Assembly (NCBI GenBank): GCA_964007475.1
Contig: CAXFZM010000254.1
Coordinates: 62,001-126,000 of the forward strand
Direction of reading: 5' to 3'
Source of the DNA: Hybos culiciformis
Taxonomy: Eukaryota; Arthropoda; Insecta; Diptera; Hybotidae
Length of the DNA stretch: 64,000 nucleotides
The notes under the pieces are model-generated. The model was not told the DNA's origin, did not search any database, and saw nothing but the letters and a program-made list of their open reading frames with translations. Positions 38,901 to 47,015 of the stretch are shown here, in pieces; within the stretch, counting starts at the first letter, position 1, and each line of letters begins with the position of its first letter. Position numbers and translations under genes: made by a program.

Positions 38901-39266
38901 GGTTTTCTAGATCCGGAGAAATAAACGATAAGGTGAGCAAACCCCCTAACTTTAACACATAAAATGTTGACTTTGGGCTGGTTTTTTGTTCATTACTCCG
39001 GCTCCAGACCTCGGAGAACTTCCGTTTTTGGCTTAAATTAAAGGTCTAGAAATTACGCTTCTTTCTGTGCAATTTTTATGAAAATCGGTTTTCTAGATCC
39101 GGAGAAATAAACGATAAGGTGAGCAAACCCCCTAACTTTAACACATAAAATGTTGACTTTGGGCTGGTTTTTTGTTCATTACTCCGGCTCCAGACTTCGG
39201 CGGACCTCCGTTTTTGGCTTAAATCAAAGGTCTAGAAATTACGCTTCTTTCTGTGCAATTTTTATG

Positions 39267-39270
39267 AAAA
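39267..39270. other. LINE target site / possible 4-bp target duplication (AAAA)
   Basis: The empty site in paralogous monomers reads TTTTTATGAAAATCGGTTTT (for example near 46537-46556). In the filled site, GAAAA precedes the element and AAAAA at 44498-44502 precedes TCGG. A duplication of up to four A residues is possible, but it cannot be told from the A-rich tail. The T-run on the other strand would allow the tail to anneal for target-primed reverse transcription. Confidence 0.6.
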
Positions 39271-39304
39271 GTTTAATAATTAATTCAGTTTAATAATTAA
39301 TTCA
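39271..39304 (+). repeat. 17-bp tandem repeat at LINE 5' end
   Basis: GTTTAATAATTAATTCA occurs twice without a spacer (39271-39287 and 39288-39304), exactly at the 5' boundary. The junction contains TCAGTT (39285-39290), which resembles an arthropod initiator. Use as a promoter is speculative. The repeat could also come from template jumping during integration. Confidence 0.9.
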
Positions 39305-39894
39305 TATTGTAAGCAGAGAGAATTTTTAAATTTTTTACCAAAACAATAATAATTTTTGTAAAATATAGTTTTTATATTAAATTATATCATTCATTTTATA
39401 ATTCGAAATACATCTGGCAACACTATGCCTGAATAGAAGTCTTTTTTAATAGCGCTGCTTTTTTATTTTTAAATTAATTTCTTTATCACCTAAATTAATT
39501 AATAAGTATTGGAATGGTAATAAATTAATTGGAATTTGTTTTGGATTAATTATTTTGGAGCTAATTATTGGATTTTATTGAAATTGATCAGATGCTGGAA
39601 CGTAAATTTTTTTTTTTTTGTTTGCTGTATTGAATTTCTGGTATGGTATTGTTCTCTTTTTGATACAATAAATTATTAACATCACTACAACACATCACAT
39701 CTTATTGAAATTGACATCATTGTCATTGTTTTTGCTGCCGCAATTTAGTGAATAGAAAGAAGACAAAAAAAAAAAAAAAAAAGTAAAAAGAAGAAAAAAT
39801 AAGTTTTTTTTTTTTTGATATTGGATGGTTATATTTATTTTTTTTTTATTTAACATAAGAGTCTTTTTTTCTTATCTATATATTTTTTTTTGTG
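39305..39894 (+). promoter_or_regulatory. LINE 5' untranslated region
   Basis: About 590 bp of AT-rich non-coding sequence. It contains homopolymer runs: T13 at 39607-39619, A18 at 39765-39782 and T13 at 39804-39816. The last two could pair. Short upstream reading frames begin at ATG 39425 (3 codons) and ATG 39592 (13 codons). LINEs of this type normally carry an internal promoter here, but I cannot mark one beyond the initiator-like TCAGTT near the 5' edge. Confidence 0.75.
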
Positions 39895-40905
39895 ATGCCT
39901 ATTGGAAATTGCTGTGAGTGTGGTCTTACTCTTAGAAGACCTTGTGCGACCTGTTGTAACTGTTACAACAACTATCATTATGACTGCATTAATGTTGAAG
40001 CTGCTGATCTTGTAAAATTAAAGCAAAATAAGTTTCAATGGTTTTGTAAAATGTGTGAATCATCTAATAAGGATTTATTATCTCTTGATGCACCTAATGA
40101 AAATGTGAGCCACGATAATCTTGTGAATATAAATTTTTCTGACTCCTTCACAAAACTGGAGGCTAATTTGAATTCAACATTAAACTCTTTTAAAAATGAA
40201 ATTTTTGACAGTTTGGCTAAGCACAAGGCTGATATCACAAAGATGATTTTGGGTTGTAATGCTGAAATTTCTGGTTGTAAGGATAAAATTTTAGAATTAG
40301 AAAAAAACAATAGAGAAATGAGCAATATGTTTGAAAGGAAATTAGAAAAGCAAGAAAATACGATTGAAGTATTGAAGAGAGAAAATATTGTTTTGCGTCA
40401 ACATTTTGAGAAAAGACTTGAAAGATATGAAAAAGATTCTCGTCGTCATGATGTAATTATTAATGGTGCTCCATCGCATATGGATTGTATGGATTTTATT
40501 TTGAAAGTTGGCGTCGCTTTAAATATCTCCCTTTTGGAAAGTGATTTTTCGCAGATTATTTGGTTAGATAAAAATAAAACTCAAATGTTGGTTAAATTTA
40601 TTAATTTGCATAAAAAGAATTTAGTTTTAAAGGAATATTTTTCTCATAAAAAATTTACTTTAGATAAAGTTGTTCCTAGTTTAAATATTCAAAGTAGAAT
40701 TTATTTTAATGAAAATTTATCCACTAATCTGGCTCAAGTTAGAAGTAAATGTGTTGCTGGTAAAAGGGAGAAAGTAATTCAAGGATTTTCCGCGGGTCAA
40801 AATTTTATTAAAGTGACTACTTTGGATGGAAAAAGTCATAAAGTGGAAGCGTTAGATGAGCTTCGGAAGCTCTTTAATTTTGAAAATAACAAAGAGAAAA
40901 AATAG
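39895..40905 (+). CDS. LINE ORF1 protein: PHD finger, coiled coil, FP25K-like C-terminus (336 aa)
   Basis: Predicted ORF1p, the RNA-binding partner of ORF2p in LINE particles. The first ATG is at 39895; the GTG just before it is not a likely eukaryotic start. Residues 6-54 form a complete PHD finger, C6-x2-C9-x10-C20-x2-C23-x4-H28-x2-C31-x19-C51-x2-C54, with the typical Trp (W49) two residues before the last Cys pair. Residues about 85-180 are charged and heptad-like, probably a coiled coil for oligomerisation. Residues about 186-330 begin RRHDVIINGAP and include RIYFNENL (268-275) and a late IKVTTLDGK segment. These resemble the C-terminal region found in many insect LINE ORF1 proteins and baculovirus FP25K. 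No CCHC knuckle is visible. The frame is intact and ends at TAG 40903-40905. A near copy of the last residues follows the stop in frame. Confidence 0.88.
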   Translation: MPIGNCCECGLTLRRPCATCCNCYNNYHYDCINVEAADLVKLKQNKFQWFCKMCESSNKDLLSLDAPNENVSHDNLVNINFSDSFTKLEANLNSTLNSFKNEIFDSLAKHKADITKMILGCNAEISGCKDKILELEKNNREMSNMFERKLEKQENTIEVLKRENIVLRQHFEKRLERYEKDSRRHDVIINGAPSHMDCMDFILKVGVALNISLLESDFSQIIWLDKNKTQMLVKFINLHKKNLVLKEYFSHKKFTLDKVVPSLNIQSRIYFNENLSTNLAQVRSKCVAGKREKVIQGFSAGQNFIKVTTLDGKSHKVEALDELRKLFNFENNKEKK

Positions 40906-40935
40906 TTAGATGAGCTTCAAAAGCTTTTTAATTTC
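40851..40935 (+). repeat. 54-bp-offset duplication across the ORF1 stop
   Basis: GTTAGATGAGCTTC begins at 40851 inside ORF1 and again at 40905, overlapping the stop codon. The match continues with few changes through AAGCT-TTTAATTT. The offset of 54 bp is 18 codons, so the second copy is in the ORF1 frame. After TAG it reads LDELQKLFNF and stays open for 21 codons to TAA at 40969-40971. The first copy reads LDELRKLFNF. Confidence 0.9.
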
Positions 40936-41321
40936 AAAGGAAGTAAAAGATATAAAGAAAAAGTAAAGTAAAAATAAATAAAAATATTTGAAATCTGAAA
41001 TGCTTATTTGAAATGTTAATGGATGAATTTTCGTAATAATTGTTAACTGATTTGAAATAAATTATTTGAAATTAAAATTAATAATAAAATAAATACTTAT
41101 TGGAAATTAAAATTAATAATGAAATAAATACTTAATTGTGATAAGAATTAAATTTGAATAGCAGTATAATATATAATAAATATTTGAGTATACAATGAGA
41201 AATTTAGGTTGGATATTTGTGAAATCATTAGTCAGCAATATTTTTAATTTAAGTACAATAATTTTAGCTTTGAAACCCACTGAACCGATGGTAGCCTTGA
41301 ATCTTTTTTCGTTTTTTTTAA
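40906..41321 (+). other. LINE inter-ORF spacer
   Basis: A 416-bp AT-rich spacer between the two reading frames, long for a LINE. It begins with the duplicated ORF1 tail and contains a direct repeat of 32 bp at 35-bp spacing (41068-41099 and 41103-41134, one mismatch). A TAA (41319-41321) in the ORF2 frame abuts the ORF2 ATG. A short out-of-frame reading frame (ATG 41288 to TGA 41335) overlaps the ORF2 start. No other gene is seen. Confidence 0.8.
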
Positions 41322-44147
41322 ATGTCTTTTCCTGATGGTTTGTTTGCTAGCGACAATTCTATTCTTAAAAATACGTTAAAAGGAAAAAAATCTCTTTTGA
41401 ATATTGGACATTTCAATGCTCAGAGCATGCGCCCCAATTTCAGAAATGGAAAATTTGATGAGATTAAGGGTATTCTTAAAAATAATTATTTGGACATAGT
41501 TGGTATTTCTGAAACTTGGTTGAAGTCTACAAATTCACTCTTGTCTGTTGCAATCGATGGCTACAAATGTTTTCGAAACGACAGACCTAATAGAGTTGGT
41601 GGTGGTGTTGCAATCTATGTAAATAAAAATTTTACTTCTAAAGTTATTGATGCTGGGTGTGAGTCAAGTTTCGAATTTATAGCTGTTCAAATTTCTTTTG
41701 GTTCCCTGAAAATAGCTGTAATTTGCTGTTATGTTCCCCCTGCAAGCAGTTTCGACAAATTTGAAACTATTCTTAGTGATTTTTCAACTCGCTTTGAACA
41801 TGTTGTTTTTATTGGCGACTTTAACCATAATTTACTTAACTCAAATTTATCTATGTCTTGTAATAATATAATTTCAGCAAATAATCTGCGAGTAGTACAT
41901 AACAATAAGCCAACACATTTTGATGCTGTTCACCATAACTCGTCCTTGATTGATTTCGCCGTAATTAGCGACCATGAGCTTCTTAAATTTAGTAATCAAT
42001 TCTGGATACCTGGTATCTCCAAACATTGCTTTATCTATTTTTCTTTAGAATATCCAGTCTCTCTTTCCACAAAAAATTTTAAATATCGTGATTATAAGAA
42101 TATTATTTTACAAAATTTAGTAAATGATATTTCTAACATAGATTTTTCCCCAATTTATACAACTAATGACGTTAATAATCAAGTACATTTCTTTAATAAT
42201 GTCATTTTAGATCTTTTCAACTTACATGTGCCTCTAAGGAGTTTTGTCTCACGTCCGCCTAATTATGGTGCAGACTGGTTTAATGCTGAGCTAATTTTAA
42301 AAAGAAATTATAGAGATTTGGCTTTTAAGGCATATTTGGATTCAAGAACTTCAGAAAGATTCTCTATTTTCAAATTTCATCGCAACAATTATAACAGCGC
42401 AGTGAAAAAAGCTAAAAAAGACTATGGTGAGCGACTTTTGGGAAACTGTAGAACAAGTAAGGAGTTCTGGAATAAAATTGCCAGCATGGGATTGACAGGT
42501 GAAGTAGCGAATGTTTTGGACGATTTTGACAGCAATGAAGTTAATAACTGTTTTGTTGGTGCGCAGAATAATGGTGCCTTGAGGAATGAAATTAATGATA
42601 GCTTCAATGATTGTCCGAATGGTTTTTCGTTCAGAAATGTTTATCGGGATGAAATCTTGGTTGCGTTTGGAAAAGTCAAGTCAAATGCGACTGGTTTAGA
42701 TGAAATACCTATTAAATTTCTTAAAATTATCTTGGAATTCGTAATTGGCCATATGCAGCACATTTTTAATACTATATTTACAACGTCGGTTTACCCTTCA
42801 CAGTGGAAAAAAGTTAAAGTAATTCCAATACCTAAAATAAACCAACCTACGGCTTCAACTGATCTAAGACCTATTTCCATAGTTCCGGCTATGTCAAAGG
42901 TATGTGAATATCTAATGAAATTTCAAATTCAAGAGCATTTGGACAGAAACTGTACTATGTTTCCAAATCAATCCGGTTTTCGTAAGCATCATAGTACTAC
43001 CACCACAATCCTAGATGTTTCCGAGACCATTAGAAGTAATCTAGACAAGAATCGGGTGTCTATTTTGCTTTTGTTAGATTTTTCTAAGGCTTTTGATTCA
43101 GTGAATCACAATAAACTTTGTGTGAAACTAAATAGTTTTTTCTCGTTTTCTAGTTTAGCTTGTAATCTAGTTTTTTCATATTTAACTGATAGATATCAGT
43201 GTGTTGAAATTTGTAAAAAAAAATCATCATTTCTTCACCTTAAATCTGGTGTACCGCAGGGCTCAATTTTGGGTCCACTGTTATTTCTCCTCTTTATTGA
43301 CGATCTACCGAAGGTGGTACAGTTTTCTCTAACGCATATATTTGCTGATGATGTACAGCTTCTATGTTCAGCTCCATTTAAAAACTATAATTCATGTGTT
43401 AATGAAATTAATTTGGATTTGGATGCCGTTAATAAATGGGCTATACAAAATAAACTTTTGCTTAATCCATTGAAAACTAAGGCCTTAGCAATTTACAAAA
43501 CTCCTATTAAATCCTTTTTGTTGCCAATAAATCTAAATGGAGTTATCATTCCTTACGTTGAGAGGTCGAAGGTCCTTGGATTCTACTTTACTGAGACTAT
43601 GTCCTTTGATATTCACATTAATGAAACAATCAGAAAAATCACCTTCACACTTCGACAAATTTATAGTACTAATTTTAGTTTGTCTCAAAAAACTAAGCTC
43701 TCTCTCATTAATTCTTTAATACTTCCTCACATTTCATATTGCTGTGAAATTTTTTCAGGTACGACTTTTAATGTTCTGGATAGACTTAAGGTTGCATTTA
43801 ATAACTGTGTTCGCTTTGTGTTTTCGGTTAAAAGATTTCAACATGTTTCAGAATATACCAAGTTAGTTCTAAGGTCGAGTTTTTACAATTTTTTTAATAT
43901 AAGAATGTTACTTTTGATATTTAAAGTGGCAAAAAGTGGCGTGCCTTCTTATTTGTGCAACCGGATTGTGTTTCTTGAAAGTAGCAGAAGTAAAGTAATA
44001 TTTATCCCAAGATTCTATACAGGCTTTATGGAGAAATCATTTACAATAAGAGTTGCAAGACTTTGGAATCAGTTGCCACGTTCGATACGAAACCTTCATA
44101 GTTTAAGTGATTTCTCTAATAAGGTCCTTAAACATTTCAATCCTTAA
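41322..44147 (+). CDS. LINE ORF2 protein: AP-like endonuclease and reverse transcriptase (941 aa)
   Basis: Predicted ORF2p, which nicks target DNA and reverse-transcribes the element RNA at the nick. The start is the ATG directly after an in-frame TAA. Residues about 26-240 are the endonuclease/exonuclease/phosphatase-type domain: FNAQS (N32), SETWL (E64), CYVPP (Y137), GDFN (D166, N168), SLIDFAV (D211) and SKH (H235). Residues about 495-765 are the reverse transcriptase: PIPK, DLRPIS, NQSGFRKHHST, LLLDFSKAFD (D586), SGVPQGSILGPLLF, FADD (D676, D677), LNPLKTK and VLGF. The C-terminal part contains SGVPSYL and RLWNQLP, as in Jockey/CR1-type LINEs. No RNase H is seen. The length is normal and the frame is open with all main catalytic residues present. 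One oddity is Lys in place of the usual Asp before the catalytic His (SKH rather than SDH), which may be a lineage variant. Confidence 0.95.
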   Translation: MSFPDGLFASDNSILKNTLKGKKSLLNIGHFNAQSMRPNFRNGKFDEIKGILKNNYLDIVGISETWLKSTNSLLSVAIDGYKCFRNDRPNRVGGGVAIYVNKNFTSKVIDAGCESSFEFIAVQISFGSLKIAVICCYVPPASSFDKFETILSDFSTRFEHVVFIGDFNHNLLNSNLSMSCNNIISANNLRVVHNNKPTHFDAVHHNSSLIDFAVISDHELLKFSNQFWIPGISKHCFIYFSLEYPVSLSTKNFKYRDYKNIILQNLVNDISNIDFSPIYTTNDVNNQVHFFNNVILDLFNLHVPLRSFVSRPPNYGADWFNAELILKRNYRDLAFKAYLDSRTSERFSIFKFHRNNYNSAVKKAKKDYGERLLGNCRTSKEFWNKIASMGLTGEVANVLDDFDSNEVNNCFVGAQNNGALRNEINDSFNDCPNGFSFRNVYRDEILVAFGKVKSNATGLDEIPIKFLKIILEFVIGHMQHIFNTIFTTSVYPSQWKKVKVIPIPKINQPTASTDLRPISIVPAMSKVCEYLMKFQIQEHLDRNCTMFPNQSGFRKHHSTTTTILDVSETIRSNLDKNRVSILLLLDFSKAFDSVNHNKLCVKLNSFFSFSSLACNLVFSYLTDRYQCVEICKKKSSFLHLKSGVPQGSILGPLLFLLFIDDLPKVVQFSLTHIFADDVQLLCSAPFKNYNSCVNEINLDLDAVNKWAIQNKLLLNPLKTKALAIYKTPIKSFLLPINLNGVIIPYVERSKVLGFYFTETMSFDIHINETIRKITFTLRQIYSTNFSLSQKTKLSLINSLILPHISYCCEIFSGTTFNVLDRLKVAFNNCVRFVFSVKRFQHVSEYTKLVLRSSFYNFFNIRMLLLIFKVAKSGVPSYLCNRIVFLESSRSKVIFIPRFYTGFMEKSFTIRVARLWNQLPRSIRNLHSLSDFSNKVLKHFNP

Positions 44148-44423
44148 TAATTAATTCTATTGTCTTAGATTGTCGCTATTGAAGCAAATGTGATTGTTTT
44201 GAAAAGATTTTACTACTTTTTTGATTATTTTTAGATTTATGGCTGCCATTGGTAGGTTTGGGGGTTCAAAGATTTTCTTTTTTTTATTACAATTTATTGA
44301 TGCTTTTGATTTCATAGGTTTTGTATAATTATAGGTATTAGCATAGTTTGTAGGTATCCTTTTATTTTTTTTTTTAAATTATAATAATAATGTATAAGAA
44401 ATGAATTATGTAATTGTTACTAA

Positions 44424-44460
44424 TTAGTCCTTAATGTATAAGCCGTCAGGCTTGGACTGA
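44424..44460 (+). other. Compound hairpin near LINE 3' end
   Basis: The inner stem AAGCC (44440-44444) / GGCTT (44449-44453) encloses a GTCA loop. The outer stem TTAGTCC (44424-44430) / GGACTGA (44454-44460) has six Watson-Crick pairs and one G-U. The two stems stack directly on the 3' side and are separated by 9 nt (TTAATGTAT) on the 5' side. The position, about 15 nt before the tail, fits the 3' stem-loop that L2-type reverse transcriptases are known to need. Confidence 0.75.
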
Positions 44461-44473
44461 TTGTTTTGTTTTT

Positions 44474-44502
44474 GAAATAAATAAATAAATAAAAAATAAA
44501 AA
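44474..44502 (+). terminator. LINE 3' tail with AATAAA
   Basis: The tail is a short (AAAT)n run followed by A-rich sequence. AATAAA occurs at 44476-44481 and again within the repeat, so it may double as a polyadenylation signal. The last A residues merge with the satellite AAAA. Confidence 0.75.
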
Positions 44503-46440
44503 TCGGTTTTCTAGATCCGGAGAAATAAACGATAAGGTGAGCAAACCCCCTAATTTTAACCCATAAAATGTTGACTTTGGGCTGGTTTTTTGTTCATTAC
44601 TCCGGCTCCAGACCTCGGAGAACCTCCGTTTTTGGCTTAAATTAAAGGTCTAGAAATTACGCTTCTTTCTGTGCAATTTTTATGTAAATCGGTTTTCTAG
44701 ATCCGGAGAAATAAACGATAAGGTGAGCAAACCTCCTAAATTTAACACATAAAATGTTGACTTTGGGCTGGTTTTTTGTTCATTACTCCGGCTCCAGACC
44801 TCGGAGAACCTCCGTTTTTGGCTTAAATTAAAGGTCTAGAAATTACGCTTCTTTCTGTGCAATTTTTATGAAAATCGGTTTTCTAGATCCGGAGAAATAA
44901 ACGATAAGGTGAGCAAACCCCCTAACTTTAACACATAAAATGTTGACTTTGGGCTGGTTTTTTGTTCATTACTCGGGCTCCAGACCTCGGAGAACCTTCG
45001 TTTTTGGCTTAAATTAAAGGTCTAGAAATTACGCTTCTTTCTGTGCAATTTTTATGAAAATCGGTTTTCTAGATCCGGAGAAATAAACGATAAGGTGAGC
45101 AAACCCCCTAACTTTAACACATAAAATGTTGACTTTGGGCTGGTTTTTTGTTCATTACTCCGGCTCCAGACTTCGGCGGACCTCCGTTTTTGGCTTAAAT
45201 TAAACGTCTAGAAATTACGCTTCTTTCTGTGCAATTTTTATGAAAATCGGTTTTCTAGATCCGGAGAAATAAACGATAAGGTGAGCAAACCCCCTAACTT
45301 TAACACATAAAATGTTGACTTTGGGCTGGTTTTTTGTTCATTACTCGGGCTCCAGACCTCGGAGAACCTTCGTTTTTGGCTTAAATTAAAGGTCTAGAAA
45401 TTACGCTTCTTTCTGTGCAATTTTTATGAAAATCGGTTTTCTAGATCCGGAGAAATAAACGATAAGGTGAGCAAACCCCCTAACTTTAACACATAAAATG
45501 TTGACTTTGGGCTGGTTTTTTGTTCATTACTCCGGCTCCAGACTTCGGCGGACCTCCGTTTTTGGCTTAAATCAAAGATCTAGAAATTACGCTTCTTTCT
45601 GTGCAATTTTTATGAAAATCGGTTTTCTAGATCCGGAGAAATAAACGATAAGGTGAGCAAACCCCCTAACTTTAACACATAAAATGTTGACTTTGGGCTG
45701 GTTTTTTGTTCATTACTCCGGCTCCAGACTTCGACGGACCTCCGTTTTTGGCTTAAATTAAAAGTCTAGAAATTACGCTTCTTTCTGTGCAATTTTTATG
45801 AAAATCGGTTTTCTAGATCCGGAGAAATAAACGATAAGGTGAGCAAACCCCCTAACTTTAACACATAAAATGTTGACTTTGGGCTGGTTTTTTGTTCATT
45901 ACTCCGGCTCCAGACCTCGGAGAACTTCCGTTTTTGGCTTAAATTAAAGGTCTAGAAATTACGCTTCTTTCTGTGCAATTTTTATGAAAATCGGTTTTCT
46001 AGATCCGGAGAAATAAACGATAAGGTGAGCAAACCCCCTAACTTTAACACATAAAATGTTGACTTTGGGCTGGTTTTTTGTTCATTACTCCGGCTCCAGA
46101 CCTCGGAGAACCTCCGTTTTTGGCTTAAATTAAAGGTCTAGAAATTACGCTTCTTTCTATGCAATTTTAATGAAAATCGGTTTTCTAGATCCGGAGAAAT
46201 AAACGATAAGGTGAGCAAACCCCCTAACTTTAACACATAAAATGTTGACTTTGGGCTGGTTTTTTGTTCATTACTCCGGCTCCAGACCTCGGAGAACTTC
46301 CGTTTTTGGCTTAAATTAAAGGTCTAGAAATTACGCTTCTTTCTGTGCAATTTTTATGAAAATCGGTTTTCTAGATCCGGAGAAATAAACGATAAGGTGA
46401 GCAAACCCCCTAACTTTAACACATAAAATGTTGACTTTGG

Positions 46441-47015
46441 GCTGGTTTTTTGTTCATTACTCCGGCTCCAGACTTCGGCGGACCTCCGTTTTTGGCTTAA
46501 ATCAAAGGTCTAGAAATTACGCTTCTTTCTGTGCAATTTTTATGAAAATCGGTTTTCTAGATCCGGAGAAATAAACGATAAGGTGAGCAAACCCCCTAAT
46601 TTTAACCCATAAAATGTTGACTTTGGGCTGGTTTTTTGTTCATTACTCCGGCTCCAGACCTCGGAGAACCTCCGTTTTTGGCTTAAATTAAAGGTCTAGA
46701 AATTACGCTTCTTTCTGTGCAATTTTTATGTAAATCGGTTTTCTAGATCCGGAGAAATAAACGATAAGGTGAGCAAACCTCCTAAATTTAACACATAAAA
46801 TGTTGACTTTGGGCTGGTTTTTTGTTCATTACTCCGGCTCCAGACCACGGAGAACCTCCGTTTTTGGCTTAAATTAAAGGTCTAGAAATTACGCTTCTTT
46901 CTGTGCAATTTTTATGAAAATCGGTTTTCTAGATCCGGAGAAATAAACGATAAGGTGAGCAAACCCCCTTACTTTAACACATAAAATGTTGACTTTGGGC
47001 TGGTTTTTTGTTCAT
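46441..47015. repeat. Empty-site paralogue of the LINE insertion
   Basis: The monomers here carry the same variant order as the two LINE flanks: type B with AAATCAAAGG, then GAAAATCGG, AATTTTAACCC, ATGTAAATC and the rare CCTCCTAAATTTAAC (44735 and 46781). The offset is 2,046 bp (11 monomers) to the right flank and 7,278 bp to the left flank. The site reads through without the LINE. Agreement to the right ends near 47016, where the other copy has a type D monomer. Confidence 0.85.

Larger units (their letters stand above)
1..39270. repeat. Left satellite block, 186-bp monomer
   Basis: Head-to-tail tandem repeat. The TTGTTCATTACTC landmark recurs at exactly 186-bp steps; for example the T before GTTCA is at 5, 191, 377 and 563. 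Simple division gives about 211 monomers. All run in the same direction. The monomer contains T-runs, two TCTAGA sites and alternating CTCCG/CGGAG motifs. The segment after TTCATTACTC defines variants: A (CCTCGGAGAACCTCC), B (CTTCGGCGGACCTCC), C (CCACGGAGAACTTCC) and D (GGGCTCCAGACCTCGGAGAACCTTC). A second variable site reads AATTTTAACCCAT or AACTTTAACACAT. 186 is divisible by 3, yet no frame stays open beyond about one monomer, so I see no coding function. The window starts inside the array, so the left end is not seen. Whether it is centromeric or pericentromeric is inference only. Confidence 0.97.
39271..44502 (+). mobile_element. Full-length non-LTR retrotransposon (LINE), CR1/L2-like group of the Jockey superfamily
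   Basis: A 5.2-kb insertion that splits one satellite monomer. It has a 5'UTR, ORF1 with a PHD finger, ORF2 with an AP-like endonuclease and reverse transcriptase, a 3'UTR with a hairpin, and an (AAAT)n/A-rich tail. There are no long terminal repeats. PHD fingers in ORF1 are known from CR1-like LINEs, and a terminal 3' hairpin with a short-repeat tail is known from L2/CR1-type elements. The clade is therefore inferred, not proven. Both frames are open and I see no 5' truncation. The flanks are ...TTTTTATGAAAA on the left and TCGGTTTTCTAG on the right, so the target-site duplication is at most AAAA and merges with the tail. Confidence 0.93.
44148..44502 (+). other. LINE 3' untranslated region and tail
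   Basis: 355 bp without a reading frame of note. It is AT-rich with T-runs, ending in a compound hairpin (44424-44460) and then TTGTTTTGTTTTT and the A/T tail. By analogy with L2/CR1-type elements this region should be what the reverse transcriptase recognises. That is inference. Confidence 0.85.

Noticed and set aside
1..39270. CRISPR array or bacterial repeat
   Set aside because: Head-to-tail 186-bp monomers with no short repeat/unique spacer pattern, no cas-like genes, and an embedded LINE.
39892..39894. GTG as ORF1 start
   Set aside because: Not a usual eukaryotic start, and an ATG follows directly at 39895.
40035..40325. 96-codon minus-strand open frame
   Set aside because: Antisense to the coiled-coil part of ORF1, with no recognisable domain.
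41288..41335. Upstream ATG as ORF2 start
   Set aside because: It is out of the ORF2 frame and stops after 15 codons. The in-frame codon before 41322 is TAA.
42422..42607. 61-codon minus-strand open frame
   Set aside because: Antisense to the linker between endonuclease and reverse transcriptase in ORF2.
43537..43719. 60-codon plus-strand open frame
   Set aside because: An alternative frame inside the ORF2 reverse-transcriptase region; the ORF2 frame carries all the motifs.
39271..44502. LTR retrotransposon or viral insertion
   Set aside because: There are no terminal repeats, protease, integrase, RNase H or envelope. The layout and the A/T-rich tail are those of a LINE.
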